A stretch of DNA of 64,000 nucleotides from Actinomadura nitritigenes (GCF_017573545.1 NZ_JAGEOK010000008.1:186001-250000), one strand, 5' to 3'; positions 24,589 through 35,163 are shown, counted from the first letter of the stretch. A program made the numbers and translations. Notes: generated by a model not told the origin, from the letters alone.

Positions 24589-25770
24589 ATGACCGGACAC
24601 CATCCGCAGACCCGAGCCGTCCACCCGCCCGTGATCACGCCGTCCGGCAGCCGCCCGCTCGGCCAGCCGATCTACCAGGGCCACCTGTTCGCCTTCGACG
24701 CCGCCGACGACCTCGCCGCCGCCTTCCACGGCCCGGGGCAGGCGTTCCTGTACGGGCGGATGAGCAACCCGACCGTCCGCTCCCTGGAAGAGGCCCTCGC
24801 CGAGATCGAGGGCGGCGCCGGGGCCCTCGCCACCGCCGCCGGGATGGGCGCGGTCAACGGGGTCCTGATGGCGCTGCTGAAGTCCGGCGACCACGTCATC
24901 GCGCAGTCGTCGCTGTACGGCGGCACGTACGCGCTGCTGCACGACCTCGCCGAACGGTGGGGCGTCGAGCTGACCCACATCCCCGGCGACGACCCCGGCG
25001 AGGTCCGGGCCGCGCTGCGCCCGAACACGCGCCTGCTCTACCTGGAGACGGTCGCGAACCCGACCACCCACGTCACAGACATCCCCGCGTTCACCGAAGC
25101 CGTCCGGGGGACGGGCGTGCTCACCGTGGTGGACAACACGTTCGCGCCGCTGCTGTGCAGGCCGCTGGAGCATGGCGCGGACATCGTCGTCCACTCCGTC
25201 ACCAAGTTCCTCAGCGGGCACGGCGACGTCATGGGCGGCGCCGCCGTGTTCGCCGACCCGGACCTGCACCGCCGCGTCTGGGACCACGCCGTCGAGCTCG
25301 GCTCCACCGCCGACCCGTTCGCCGCCTGGCTGACCCTGCGCGGGCTCGCGACCGCGCCGATGCGCGTCGCCCGGCACAGCGCGAACGCCCTCGACCTCGC
25401 CCGCCGCCTCGCCGGGCACGCGTCCGTCGACCGCGTCCACTACCCGGGGCTCATCGACCACCCGCAGCACGAGATCGCGCGTCGGCTGCTGCCGGACGGC
25501 GCCGGCGGCGTCCTGTCGTTCGAGCTGGCCGGGGGGCGCGAGGCCGGACGGGTGTTCAGCGAGTCGGTGCGGCTGGTGTCGCTCAGCCCGTCGCTCGGCG
25601 ACACCGGCACGCTCGTCATGCACCCCGCGAGCACGTCGCACCGCCAGATGGACGCCGCGTCCCTCGCCGCCGCCGGCATCGGCGAGGGCACCGTCCGCCT
25701 GGCCGTCGGCCTCGAAGACCCCGACGACCTCTGGGACGACATCGAGCAGGCCCTCGCCAAGGCCACCTGA
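24589..25770 (+). CDS. Cys/Met-metabolism PLP-dependent enzyme (gamma-lyase/gamma-synthase type)
   Basis: This 393-residue fold-type I PLP enzyme has the lysine Schiff-base motif SVTKFLSGHGDVMGG at about residue 205. Also typical of cystathionine gamma-synthase, gamma-lyase and methionine gamma-lyase are YGRMSNPTVRSLEEALAEIE near 47 and VDNTFAPLL near 180. Reaction type within the family cannot be fixed by eye. The ATG at 24589 is chosen because family homology begins there; the upstream frame is junk. It converges with the AAA ATPase gene, 12 bases apart. Confidence 0.92.
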   Translation: MTGHHPQTRAVHPPVITPSGSRPLGQPIYQGHLFAFDAADDLAAAFHGPGQAFLYGRMSNPTVRSLEEALAEIEGGAGALATAAGMGAVNGVLMALLKSGDHVIAQSSLYGGTYALLHDLAERWGVELTHIPGDDPGEVRAALRPNTRLLYLETVANPTTHVTDIPAFTEAVRGTGVLTVVDNTFAPLLCRPLEHGADIVVHSVTKFLSGHGDVMGGAAVFADPDLHRRVWDHAVELGSTADPFAAWLTLRGLATAPMRVARHSANALDLARRLAGHASVDRVHYPGLIDHPQHEIARRLLPDGAGGVLSFELAGGREAGRVFSESVRLVSLSPSLGDTGTLVMHPASTSHRQMDAASLAAAGIGEGTVRLAVGLEDPDDLWDDIEQALAKAT

Positions 25771-25782
25771 CCGGACGGAGGG

Positions 25783-26955
<1,173 letters not shown>

Positions 26956-27004
26956 CAGGCGTCGCGGGCGGGCGCGTCCACCGAATTAGGGACACCGGCG
27001 CGGC

Positions 27005-27781
27005 TCAGGCGGCGCCGCCCTCGCGCTCCTGCCGGGCGGCCCGGCGGGCCTCCGCCTCCTGGAAGTCGAGCTTCTCGGCCTCCTCCGGCGTCGGCGCCGT
27101 GCCGCCGAGGTAGGCGGGCTGCCACCACTTCTCGCCCGCCTTCGGGACGTCGGGGTACTCGCGCTGCGCCTTCTCCAGCAGCTCGGACATGCGGGCCCGC
27201 AGATCCTCGGTGACCTGGTCGTAGTCGTCGCCGCGCTTGGGGTACAGGGGCTCGCCGACGAGGATCGTCACCGGCACGTTGCGCTGCAGCAGCCGCCGCT
27301 TGCGGCCCTTCGTCCACAGCCGCTGCGGGCCCCAGAGCGCGACCGGGATCAGCGGGGTCTTGGACGCCACCGCCATCCGCACCGCGCCGCTCTTGATCTC
27401 CTTCACGGTGAACGACCGGCTGATCGTCGCCTCCGCGAACACCCCGACGATCTCGCCGCCGCGCAGCGCCTTCAGCGCCGCCGCGTACGAGGAGGCGCCC
27501 GCCTCCCGGTCGACCGGGATGTGCTTCATCCCGCGCATCAGCGGCCCGCCGATCCGGTTGTCGAAGATCTCCTTCTTCGCCATGAACCGCACCAGCCGAC
27601 CGGCCGGGTGCGCGGCCAGCCCCGCGAAGATGAAGTCGAGGTAGCTGACGTGGTTGCTGACGAGCACGGCACCGCCGGTGGCGGGAATGTGTTCGGTCCC
27701 CTCCAGACGGAACTTGATGTTCAGGGCCTTGAACACGCCAAGAGCCGTCTTGATCACTGGCGGGTACACGCGTTCGGACAT
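27005..27781 (-). CDS. 1-acyl-glycerol-3-phosphate acyltransferase-like protein
   Basis: This protein of about 258 residues has the PlsC acyltransferase motifs. NHVSYLD (the catalytic HxxxxD) lies near 43, a glycerol-phosphate-binding FAEATISRS near 113, and TPLIPVALWGP near 140. The family transfers acyl chains to lysophosphatidate or related acceptors at the membrane. The C terminus is a charged helical tail. The start is ATG 27781; an ATG at 27811 adds ten residues. It probably serves lipid synthesis together with the wax ester synthase nearby, though they are not in one operon. Confidence 0.92.
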   Translation of the reverse strand: MSERVYPPVIKTALGVFKALNIKFRLEGTEHIPATGGAVLVSNHVSYLDFIFAGLAAHPAGRLVRFMAKKEIFDNRIGGPLMRGMKHIPVDREAGASSYAAALKALRGGEIVGVFAEATISRSFTVKEIKSGAVRMAVASKTPLIPVALWGPQRLWTKGRKRRLLQRNVPVTILVGEPLYPKRGDDYDQVTEDLRARMSELLEKAQREYPDVPKAGEKWWQPAYLGGTAPTPEEAEKLDFQEAEARRAARQEREGGAA

Positions 27782-27907
27782 GTCAGCACCGTACTTGAGC
27801 GACGCCATGATCAGCGAGTGCGGCGCCGGGATCGCGATGGATCCCACAAGCGGCCGGAACTCTGAGAAGGTGGGGGGTGTCACGTGATCCGCCGATGGTG
27901 AAGGGGG

Positions 27908-28765
27908 ATGAGCATGGAACCGTTGGACGCGGCGGCGGACGTGCACGCGCTCATCCGCGACGTGCTCCCGGCGCTGGCGCCCAGCGCCTGGTTCGACTCC
28001 GGAACGTCCGAGGTGGTGCTGCCGCTCGGCCGGTCCGAGGCGCGCGCCTCCAGCTGGACGGTGCTGGAGCGCTGCGCCCGCGAGCCGCGCTCGTCGTGGC
28101 CGCAGGTGGTGGACGAGTGGGTCCGCGAGGTCGGCGACCGCGCGTTCCTCGCCGTCGGCGAGATGGAGCTGTTCGGCGACGTCCGCGAGCTGCTGCGGCT
28201 GCGGATCGTGCCGAAGCTCGCTCCGCGCGACCGGGAGGGCCTCGTCGTCGTCCCGGCCGGCGACCACTTCGACGCGATGGTGATGATCGAGCATCCGCGC
28301 TACGGCGGCCCGCTGACGAAGGCGCGGGCCGGCCTGCTGGGCCTGCACAAGCTCGGCTACGTGATGACGAACACCCATGACCGCGAGCTGTCGGACGTGT
28401 CGGTGCACGACCAGCCCCTCCTGCCCGGACGCAACGTCCGGGTGGTCGCGAAACCGGGCAGCCGGTACGTGTCGGCGCTGCTCAGCGAGGTCGACCAGTT
28501 CCTCCCGGTGCCGAACGAGCACGGCGCGCTGGTCGGCGTCCCGTGCCACAGCACGCTGCTGCTGTACCCGATCACGTCCACGGCCGTCCGCGAGGTGCTC
28601 CCCGTCTTCGCCGACGTCGTCCGCGAGATGCACGCGGCCGCCGACGACCCCTGCGCCCCCGGCGTCTACTGGAGCCACGGCGAGCGCCGCCTGACCCCCC
28701 TGCCCCCCGACGCGCCCCACGAGGGCACCGGCGAGTTCGCCACCCTCCTGCGCCGGCTGTCTTGA
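27908..28765 (+). CDS. Hypothetical protein, 285 residues
   Basis: I do not recognise the family. The protein is soluble-looking, without signal peptide or membrane helix, and acidic. It has a conserved-looking core around VGVPCHSTLLLYPITS (near 215) and KPGSRYVSALLSEVDQF. The double start ATGAGCATG follows GAAGGGGG. It is divergent from the acyltransferase gene and convergent with ung, from which it is separated by a very long inverted repeat. Coding bias is normal for this genome. Confidence 0.8.
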   Translation: MSMEPLDAAADVHALIRDVLPALAPSAWFDSGTSEVVLPLGRSEARASSWTVLERCAREPRSSWPQVVDEWVREVGDRAFLAVGEMELFGDVRELLRLRIVPKLAPRDREGLVVVPAGDHFDAMVMIEHPRYGGPLTKARAGLLGLHKLGYVMTNTHDRELSDVSVHDQPLLPGRNVRVVAKPGSRYVSALLSEVDQFLPVPNEHGALVGVPCHSTLLLYPITSTAVREVLPVFADVVREMHAAADDPCAPGVYWSHGERRLTPLPPDAPHEGTGEFATLLRRLS

Positions 28766-28796
28766 CGCAGGGTCGACCCCCTGGAACCCCCGTCAC

Positions 28797-28852
28797 GGTC
28801 GGCAGGCTGTTTCACGCTCCGCTGGAGCTCCGCGTGAAACAGCCTGCCGACC
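28797..28852. terminator. 20-bp perfect inverted repeat, bidirectional terminator
   Basis: The arms at 28797-28816 and 28833-28852 are perfectly complementary over 20 bases. They begin GGTCGGCAGGC and end GCCTGCCGACC, with a 16-base centre that itself contains GGAGCTCC. The structure separates two convergent genes and is unusually long for a terminator here. Confidence 0.85.
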
Positions 28853-28854
28853 GC

Positions 28855-28902
28855 CGGGCATGCCCGCTGCGCTCGCTGGCGCTCGCTCCGCGTGCCTGCC
28901 CG
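28855..28902. repeat. 48-bp dispersed repeat, copy 2 (inverted)
   Basis: This is the reverse complement of 22557-22604 with one mismatch. It follows the long inverted repeat immediately and lies between convergent genes. Confidence 0.85.
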
Positions 28903-28948
28903 TGATGGTGGCCGGGGCCGGTCTTCCGGGTGCGTGTTCAGCCGGCTC

Positions 28949-29626
28949 TTACGGGAGTTTCCAGTCGATGGGCTGGGTGCCCTGCTGTTCGAGGAGCTGG
29001 TTGGCGCGGGAGAAGGGACGGGAGCCGAAGAAGCCGCTGTTGGCGGAGTAGGGGCTCGGGTGCGGCGACTCGATGCAGGGGACGTTGCCGAGCATCGGCT
29101 TGAGGTTGCGGGCGTCGCGGCCCCACAGGATGGCGACGAGCGGCCGGTCGCGGGCGGCGAGGGCGCGGATGGCCTGCTCGGTGACCTGCTCCCAGCCCTT
29201 GTCGCGATGCGAGCCGGGCTTGCGCGGCATGACGGTGAGGGCCCTGTTCAGCAGCAGGACGCCGCGCTCGGCCCAGGGCGTGAGGTCGCCGTTGGACGGC
29301 TCGGGGTGGCCGAGGTCGTCGCAGTACTCGCGGAAGATGTTGACGAGGCTCGCGGGCAGCGGCCGGACGTCGGGGGCGACGGAGAAGCTGAGGCCGACGG
29401 GGTGGCCGGGCGTGGGGTAGGGGTCCTGGCCGACGATCAGCACCCGGACGTCGTCGAACGGCTGGTTGAAGGCGCGCAGGATGAGGTTCCCGGCGGGCAG
29501 GTAGCGGCGTCCGGCGGCGACCTCGGCGCGCAGCCAGTCGCCGGCGGCGGCGATCGTCCCGGCGACGGGGGCGAGGGCCTGCGCCCAGCCGGCTTCGACG
29601 ATCTCGGTGAGGGGGCGTGCCGTCAT
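28949..29626 (-). CDS. ung: Uracil-DNA glycosylase (family 1)
   Basis: This 225-residue protein is a family 1 uracil-DNA glycosylase, which removes uracil from DNA at the first step of base excision repair. The water-activating motif [11 protein letters not shown] lies near residue 65 and the leucine/DNA-intercalation loop HPSPYSA near 188. Length is normal. The ATG at 29626 begins at the expected N terminus. It stands as a single gene. Confidence 0.97.
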   Translation of the reverse strand: MTARPLTEIVEAGWAQALAPVAGTIAAAGDWLRAEVAAGRRYLPAGNLILRAFNQPFDDVRVLIVGQDPYPTPGHPVGLSFSVAPDVRPLPASLVNIFREYCDDLGHPEPSNGDLTPWAERGVLLLNRALTVMPRKPGSHRDKGWEQVTEQAIRALAARDRPLVAILWGRDARNLKPMLGNVPCIESPHPSPYSANSGFFGSRPFSRANQLLEQQGTQPIDWKLP

Positions 29627-29878
29627 GGCGCATCAGCCTAGTGCGATGATCACCGGGCAGGAGGCCGAACCGTTTCTTGATCAGTCCTGTGCCGTTTCCT
29701 GGCCACACCGGGACGGCCGATCGGGAAAAGGTTTCCTGTTGCCCTAATCGGCAGATGAACCGGGTGAAACGTCCCGTTAAGTCGGCGTTACTTCCCGCCG
29801 TGGAGCGTTGACGTTCCGCGTCCGCCGCCGAAACCTGGGAGGGCAGGCAAGTGCCGGACGAGCGGACGGGGCGATCGG

Positions 29879-31336
29879 ATGACCCAGCTGACCAGCGTGG
29901 ACGCCACATTCCTGAACGCCGAGATGGGCAACGTGCACGCCCACATCGCGGGACTCGGGGTGCTCGATCCCGCGTCGTGCCCGGGCGGGCGGCTCACCGT
30001 CGCGCAGGTGGCCGGCCTGGTGCGCGACCGCGCCCACCTGGCGGCGCCGCTGCGGCGGCGGCTCGTCCGGGTGCCGCTCGGCCTGGACTTCCCGTACTGG
30101 GAGGACGACCCGGACTTCGCGCCGGAGAAGCACATCGTCGAGATCGGGCTGCCCGCGCCCGGTGACGACCGGCAGCTCGCCGACGCGGTCGCGATGCTGC
30201 ACGAGCAGCCGCTCGACCGGTCCCGCCCGCTGTGGGAGATCGCGCTGATCCAGGGGCTGCGCGGCGGCCGCGTCGCCGTGTACGTGAAGGTGCACCACGC
30301 CGCGATCGACGGCGTGCTGGCGGCCGAGACGCTCGCCGCGCTGCTCGACCTGTCGCCCGAGCCCCGCGAGCTGCCGCCCGACGACGCCGCTCCCGCGCGC
30401 GCACCGAGCCCGGCCGCCATGGTCGGGACGGGCCTGCTGCGGATGGCGGCGCATCCCGTGCGGTCGGCGCTGTCGCTCGCGCGCAGCGCCCCGTACCTGG
30501 ACGAGATCCCCGGCCTCGCGTCCGTCCCCGGCGTCGCGTTCGTGTCGTCGCTGGCGCAGGGCGTGCTGGGGCGTCCGGAGGCGCCCCCGGTGCCGCGGGT
30601 CGCCGCGCCGCCCACCCCGTTCAACCGGCCGGTGGGCCGCCGCCGCGCCGTCGCCTGCGGCGAGCTGCCGCTCGCGGACGTCAAGGAGATCCGGCGGGGG
30701 CTCGGCGGCAGCGTCAACGACGTGGTCATGGCGCTGTGCGCGACCGCGCTGCGGCAGTGGCTGGACAAGCGCGGCGACCTGCCGGACGGCCCGCTGGTCG
30801 CGGGCGTGCCGGTGTCGCTGCGGCTCGCGGGCGGGGGCGGTCCCGGCGGCAACCAGGTGTCGATCATGAGTACGCCGCTGGCCACCCACATCCCCGACCC
30901 GGCCGAGCGGTACGCCGCCGTCCGGCGCGACATGGACCTGGTCAAGCGGCGGTTCACCGCGTCGTCGGGCGGCTGGGTGCGGGAGATGAGCGGGCTCCTG
31001 CCCGCGCCGGTCGCGGGGGCCGTCACCCGGTTCTCGCTGCAGGCGGCGTCGGCGGTGTCGCTGCGCCCGGTGAACCTCGTGGTGTCGAACGTGCCGGGGC
31101 CGCAGTTCCCGCTGTACCTGTGCGGCGCGCGGGTGCTCGGCTACTACCCGATCTCCGTGGTCACGGACGTCAGCGGCGGCATGAACATCACGGTCTTCTC
31201 CTACGACGGCAAGGTGGACGTCGGTATCGTCGCCTGCCGCGACCTGGTGCCGGACCCGTCGGAGCTCATCGACCATCTCGACGACGCGCTGGACGAGCTG
31301 CGGGCGCTCAGCCGGCAGGCCCTCGGCGAGGGCTGA
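29879..31336 (+). CDS. Wax ester synthase/diacylglycerol acyltransferase (WS/DGAT)
   Basis: This 485-residue protein belongs to the bifunctional WS/DGAT family that makes storage wax esters and triacylglycerol from acyl-CoA. The catalytic HHxxxDG is present as HHAAIDG near residue 140. Other family words are LTSVDATFLNAE at the N terminus and NLVVSNVPGPQ near 400. The ATG at 29879 begins right at the conserved N terminus. It converges with the next gene, three bases apart, with no terminator between. Confidence 0.94.
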   Translation: MTQLTSVDATFLNAEMGNVHAHIAGLGVLDPASCPGGRLTVAQVAGLVRDRAHLAAPLRRRLVRVPLGLDFPYWEDDPDFAPEKHIVEIGLPAPGDDRQLADAVAMLHEQPLDRSRPLWEIALIQGLRGGRVAVYVKVHHAAIDGVLAAETLAALLDLSPEPRELPPDDAAPARAPSPAAMVGTGLLRMAAHPVRSALSLARSAPYLDEIPGLASVPGVAFVSSLAQGVLGRPEAPPVPRVAAPPTPFNRPVGRRRAVACGELPLADVKEIRRGLGGSVNDVVMALCATALRQWLDKRGDLPDGPLVAGVPVSLRLAGGGGPGGNQVSIMSTPLATHIPDPAERYAAVRRDMDLVKRRFTASSGGWVREMSGLLPAPVAGAVTRFSLQAASAVSLRPVNLVVSNVPGPQFPLYLCGARVLGYYPISVVTDVSGGMNITVFSYDGKVDVGIVACRDLVPDPSELIDHLDDALDELRALSRQALGEG

Positions 31337-31339
31337 CGC

Positions 31340-32338
31340 TCAGGCGCCGATGCCGAGGGCGGCGCGGTGCCGCCGCGCCAGCGCGAGCGCGGCCGCGCCG
31401 GCCGGCTGCATCGGCTCCGGGACCGGCCCGTCGAGGTCCGCCATGGACACGCGGCCCTCGTCGTTGACGGCGACGAGCCCGCCGAACAGGTCCGCGAACG
31501 CCGCGTCGTCCATCACGACGGCGGTCAGGATGTCGAGCGCGAACGTCAGCGGGTCGACGCCGAGGCCGAGGAAATGGGCGCGGACGCGGCGCTCCTTCCG
31601 CGCCCGCGTCAGCGCCCGGTGGAACGGCCATTCCTCCTGGACGAAACGGTCGCCGTAGTCCTCGTCCATTCCGAGCAGTTCCTCGGCGTATTCGCGGACC
31701 ATGCAGCGCCACAGGTCGAGGTCGTCGCGCTCGTCCGCCAGCGGCTGGAAGACGCCGACCGGCATCACCTGGTGGAGGCCGCCGGCGTGCGCGACCTTCA
31801 CCGGGTCCCGCCAGTGCAGCACGTACGCGCCGGACACCGTGACGGTCAGCGTCGTGATCGCGCACAGCGCCGTCCGGCGGCGCAGGTCGCACGGGTCGCC
31901 GACGCGGCGGCGCAGGCCGTCGCGGCCGGCGGCCAGCTCGTGCGCAGCGGCCTCGCCGACGTTCACGCCGTCGAAGTACCGGCCGGGGCCGAACCGCAGC
32001 ACGGGCGGGGCGGCGTCGAGCAGGCGGTAGCTCGGCCGGTCGTCGAAGATCCTCGGCGGCGCGAGCGCGGCCATGGCGCCGGCGTAGGTGCGGTACCCGT
32101 CCGGGAGCCCGTCGGACGGCGCGGCGACGGCGGGCGGGCCGGGCGCCGGATCCCATTCCAGCCGGACGTCCTCCAGCGGCACCGGGGCGTCCGGGATCCA
32201 TCCCTCCCGGCACATCAACCGGGTTCCCGCGACGCGCGGGACGCCGGGGTAGAGGTCGCTCGCGAGCCGACCGAGGCGGTCGCGGCCGGCGTTCAGGAGC
32301 GCGCGCTCGGCCCGCCACCGTTCCTCGTCAGGGGTCAC
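31340..32338 (-). CDS. Hypothetical protein with a Nudix-like segment
   Basis: This protein of about 332 residues has a central stretch HAGGLHQVMPVGVFQP followed by VREYAEELLGM, close to the Nudix box REUxEExGU but with one extra residue. Similar proteins occur in streptomycetes, sometimes fused to regulators; this one has no helix-turn-helix. Whether it hydrolyses nucleotides is uncertain. The GTG at 32338 is chosen because a leaderless-type TACGGT box (minus strand, 32346-32351) lies 7 bases upstream. Confidence 0.75.
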   Translation of the reverse strand: MTPDEERWRAERALLNAGRDRLGRLASDLYPGVPRVAGTRLMCREGWIPDAPVPLEDVRLEWDPAPGPPAVAAPSDGLPDGYRTYAGAMAALAPPRIFDDRPSYRLLDAAPPVLRFGPGRYFDGVNVGEAAAHELAAGRDGLRRRVGDPCDLRRRTALCAITTLTVTVSGAYVLHWRDPVKVAHAGGLHQVMPVGVFQPLADERDDLDLWRCMVREYAEELLGMDEDYGDRFVQEEWPFHRALTRARKERRVRAHFLGLGVDPLTFALDILTAVVMDDAAFADLFGGLVAVNDEGRVSMADLDGPVPEPMQPAGAAALALARRHRAALGIGA

Positions 32339-32345
32339 CACGCCG

Positions 32346-32351
32346 ACCGTA
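32346..32351 (-). promoter_or_regulatory. Leaderless-type -10 box (TACGGT)
   Basis: Read on the minus strand, TACGGT lies 7 bases before the GTG at 32338, and there is no Shine-Dalgarno sequence. Confidence 0.5.
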
Positions 32352-32426
32352 GGCCATCGGGGGCGGCGCCCGCGCGACCCGATCCGGGTCCGGATCACCA
32401 GAGAACGTGACCTAAAGTAGCGATAC

Positions 32427-33724
32427 GTGCAGACCGCTCAACGTGTAGAAAACCCCCTGGAACCCCTGGAGAAGCGGAGCGCGCCGCCCCTCGCCTGGGC
32501 GCTGTGGGGCGTGGGCGTCCTCGCCTACGTGGTGGCGGTCCTGCACCGGACGTCCTTCGGCGTCGCCGGCATCGACGCGGTCCACCGCTTCGGCGCGTCC
32601 GCCGGCTCACCGCCTCCTTCACCGTCCTCCAGCTCCTGGTCTACGCGGGCCTCCAGATCCCCGTCGGGCTGCTGCTGGACCGCGTCGGCCCCCGCTGGAT
32701 GATCGCCGGCGGCGCGCTGCTGATGGCCGCCGGGCAGGCCCTGATGGCCGTCTCCACCTCCGTCGGCACCGCCGTCGCCGCCCGCGTCATGGTCGGCGCG
32801 GGCGACGCGATGACCTTCATCAGCGTGCTGTCCATCGTCGCGACCTGGTTCCCCGGCCGGCAGGCGCCCGTCGTCACCCAGCTCACCGGCCTGCTCGGTC
32901 AGCTCGGCCAGGTGCTCAGCGCCGTCCCGCTCGTCGCGCTGCTGCACGGCCCCGGCTGGACGGCCGCGTTCGGCTCCGCCGCCGCCCTCGGCGTCCTCGT
33001 CGGCGTGCTGTCCGTCGCCGTCCTGCGCGACTCGGCGCCCGGCGCCGTCCGCACCGCGTCCCCGCCGCTGCGCCAGGTCGGCCGCGACCTCCGCGCCGCC
33101 TTCCGGCACCCCGGCACCCGCCTCGGCCTCTGGACGCACTTCGTCACCCAGTTCTCGTCCAACACCTTCGCGCTCATGTGGGGCTTCCCGTACCTGGTGT
33201 CGGGCCAGGGGATGCGCCCCTCCGCCGCGTCGACCCTGCTCACCCTGTTCGTGCTGGCCAACGTGGTCTCCGGGCCGTTCGTCGGGCGGCTCGTCGCCCG
33301 CTACCCGCTGCGCCGCTCCCGGCTCGTCCTCGGCATCGTCGGGATCAACGCCGCCGCCTGGGCCGCCGTCCTCGCCTGGCCGCCGCCGGCGCCGACCTGG
33401 CTGCTGGTCCTGCTGGTGGTCTGCGTCGCGCTCGGCGGGCCCGGCGCCATGATCGGCTTCGACTACGCGCGCACCTTCAACCCGCCCGCCCGGCAGGGCA
33501 CCGCCACCGGCATCGTCAACGTCGGCGGCTTCGTCGCCGCCCTCGTCACCATCCTGCTGATCGGGTTCGTGCTGGACGCCCTGTCGCCCGGCAAGGACTT
33601 CACCCCGTCCGCCTTCCGCGCCGCCTGGACCGTCCAGGTCCTCATCTGGACGATCGGCGTCGCCGGCGTGCTGCGGACACGCCACCTCACCCGCTGCCAC
33701 CTCGCCCTCTCCGAGAACCGGTAA
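32427..33724 (+). pseudogene. MFS transporter gene with a -1 frameshift
   Basis: The first frame (GTG at 32427) encodes the start of an MFS protein: charged N terminus, helix WALWGVGVLAYVVAVLHRTS, and DAVHRFGASAG. The match then continues in another frame from about 32603 (LTASFTVLQLLVYAGLQIPV). That second frame runs to 33724 through the remaining helices, including the MFS loop LLLDRVGPR. One missing base near 32601-32606 explains the shift. No slippery heptamer is visible, so this is an inactivated gene or a sequence error. Otherwise it would be a 12-helix exporter or permease of unknown substrate. Confidence 0.85.
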
Positions 33725-33786
33725 AGGCGCCGGAAAAGCCATTCCCCGGCTGGCCGTAATGTGTCATCAACGCGGTCAGATATGTA

Positions 33787-33817
33787 TTGACGCTCGGTGG
33801 ACGGCGATGTGTAGAGT
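33787..33817 (+). promoter_or_regulatory. Consensus-like promoter for the SAV_915-type gene
   Basis: TTGACG (33787-33792) and TAGAGT (33812-33817) are 19 bases apart, resembling -35 and -10 elements. They lie 39 bases before the GTG at 33857, which has its own GAGGGG ribosome site. Confidence 0.55.
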
Positions 33818-33856
33818 TGATCTGCTTTCAACCGACAACTGCACGAGGGGCACCGG

Positions 33857-34159
33857 GTGGCGGACGGGCAGGACGGCGGCACGGCCGCCTGGACACAGGT
33901 CGTCTACGTCCCCTCCCGCCGCTTCCAGCAGGGCGACGGCGTGGCCGAATTCGCGCTGAGCCGGTTCGAGGACGGCCGCAGCGTCCTGCCCATGTACTCC
34001 TCCCTCGAACTCCTCGTCGCCGGCTGCGGCGAGGACCAGCCCTGGGTGGCCGTCCAGGTGCGCGCCCCCGAGGGCATCGAGGAGCTCGCCGCACTCGCCG
34101 GAGCCGACGTCGTCCTCTGGGACGTCGACTTCAGCCAGATGGAGGGGGACGCCTCCTGA
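33857..34159 (+). CDS. SAV_915-type small protein
   Basis: This 100-residue acidic protein resembles the actinobacterial SAV_915 family by length and the pattern VVYVPSRRFQQG...ALSRFEDGRSVLPMYSS. Its function is unknown. There is no signal peptide. The GTG at 33857 follows GAGGGG. It has its own promoter-like elements and ends at a hairpin terminator shared with the convergent dimethylargininase gene. Confidence 0.75.
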   Translation: MADGQDGGTAAWTQVVYVPSRRFQQGDGVAEFALSRFEDGRSVLPMYSSLELLVAGCGEDQPWVAVQVRAPEGIEELAALAGADVVLWDVDFSQMEGDAS

Positions 34160-34192
34160 CCGGCCGCCGGCTCGCACGCGGGACAGGGCGGG

Positions 34193-34219
34193 GCCCGGCG
34201 GCGGGGGCCGCCGCCGGGC
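34193..34219. terminator. Bidirectional hairpin terminator
   Basis: GCCCGGCGGCGG (34193-34204) pairs perfectly with CCGCCGCCGGGC (34208-34219) around GGG, between convergent genes. Confidence 0.8.
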
Positions 34220-34225
34220 GGGCGA

Positions 34226-35068
34226 TCAGGGACGCAGCTCCAGCGTGCAGCACTTGGGGCCGCCGCCGGCCTTGCGGAGCTCCGACAGATCCACCGGCAC
34301 GGGCTCGTAGCCGTGCTCGCGCAGCGTCCCGATCAGGCCGGTGGCCTCGGCGTTGACGACGACGTTGCGGCCGTCGCACACCGCGTTGAGGCCGAGGACG
34401 GCCGCGTCCGCCTCGTCCGCGATGACGGCTTCGGGGAAGAGCCGTTCGAGCACCGCGCGGCTGCCGGGCGAGAAGGCGCCCGGGAAGTAGGCGACGTTCC
34501 CGCCGCCGAGCGGGAACAGCGCGGTGTCCAGGTGGTAGAAGCGCGGGTCGATCAGCCGCAGCGTCACCACCGGGCGGCCGAGGAACTCCTGCGCCTCCTG
34601 GTGGGCGGCGATGTCGGTGCGGAAGCCCGTCCCGGCGAGGATGACGTGGTCCAGGGTGAGGAAGTCGCCCTCGCCCTCGTTGGTGTGCTCCGGCAGGAGG
34701 ACGTCCGGGAAGCCGTTCTTGCGGAGCCAGTCGGCGTAGGCGGGGCCCTCGGCGGCCCGCTCGGGGAAGGTGAACCTCGCGCCGTAGGCCCGCCCGCCGA
34801 CGACGAGGGCGCCGTTCGCGGCGAAGACCATGTCCGGGAGGCCCTCGATCGGGTCGATGAGGCTGACCTCGTGGCCGAGCGACACGTAGGCGGCGCGCAG
34901 CGCCTCCCACTGCTCGACGGCCCGCCCCGCGTCCGCGCCGGCGGCCGGGTCCATCCACGGGTTGATGGCGTAGGTCACGGCGAAGTGCTCGGGCCGGCAC
35001 ATCAGGTAGTGCCGCCGCAGCGCGGTCCGCTGCGGGGTGCTCGGCTCCGTTGCCGGCATCACGGTCAT
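34226..35068 (-). CDS. ddaH: Dimethylargininase / arginine-modifying amidinotransferase-fold enzyme
   Basis: This 280-residue protein has the pentein fold of the DDAH and arginine-deiminase group. It starts with YLMCRPEHFAVTYAINPWM and has a substrate loop LPDMVFAANGA. A histidine in FYHLDTAL (near 168) and a cysteine in GGGPKCCTLEL near the C terminus supply the catalytic pair. Such enzymes hydrolyse methylarginine to citrulline; ornithine-releasing relatives look similar, so the substrate is likely but not certain. AGGAG precedes the ATG at 35068. Confidence 0.88.
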   Translation of the reverse strand: MTVMPATEPSTPQRTALRRHYLMCRPEHFAVTYAINPWMDPAAGADAGRAVEQWEALRAAYVSLGHEVSLIDPIEGLPDMVFAANGALVVGGRAYGARFTFPERAAEGPAYADWLRKNGFPDVLLPEHTNEGEGDFLTLDHVILAGTGFRTDIAAHQEAQEFLGRPVVTLRLIDPRFYHLDTALFPLGGGNVAYFPGAFSPGSRAVLERLFPEAVIADEADAAVLGLNAVCDGRNVVVNAEATGLIGTLREHGYEPVPVDLSELRKAGGGPKCCTLELRP

Positions 35069-35163
35069 GCTCGTCTCCTGAGGCTGCCAAAACGACTCGA
35101 CTGAGCGAAAGCCTAGAAACGAACGCGCCGCATTCCAATCCGCCGTCCTTGCGCTGACCTGCG

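Noticed and set aside
32590-32620. Programmed -1 frameshifting in the MFS gene
   Set aside because: No X-XXY-YYZ slippery heptamer or downstream pseudoknot is visible; mutation or sequence error is simpler.
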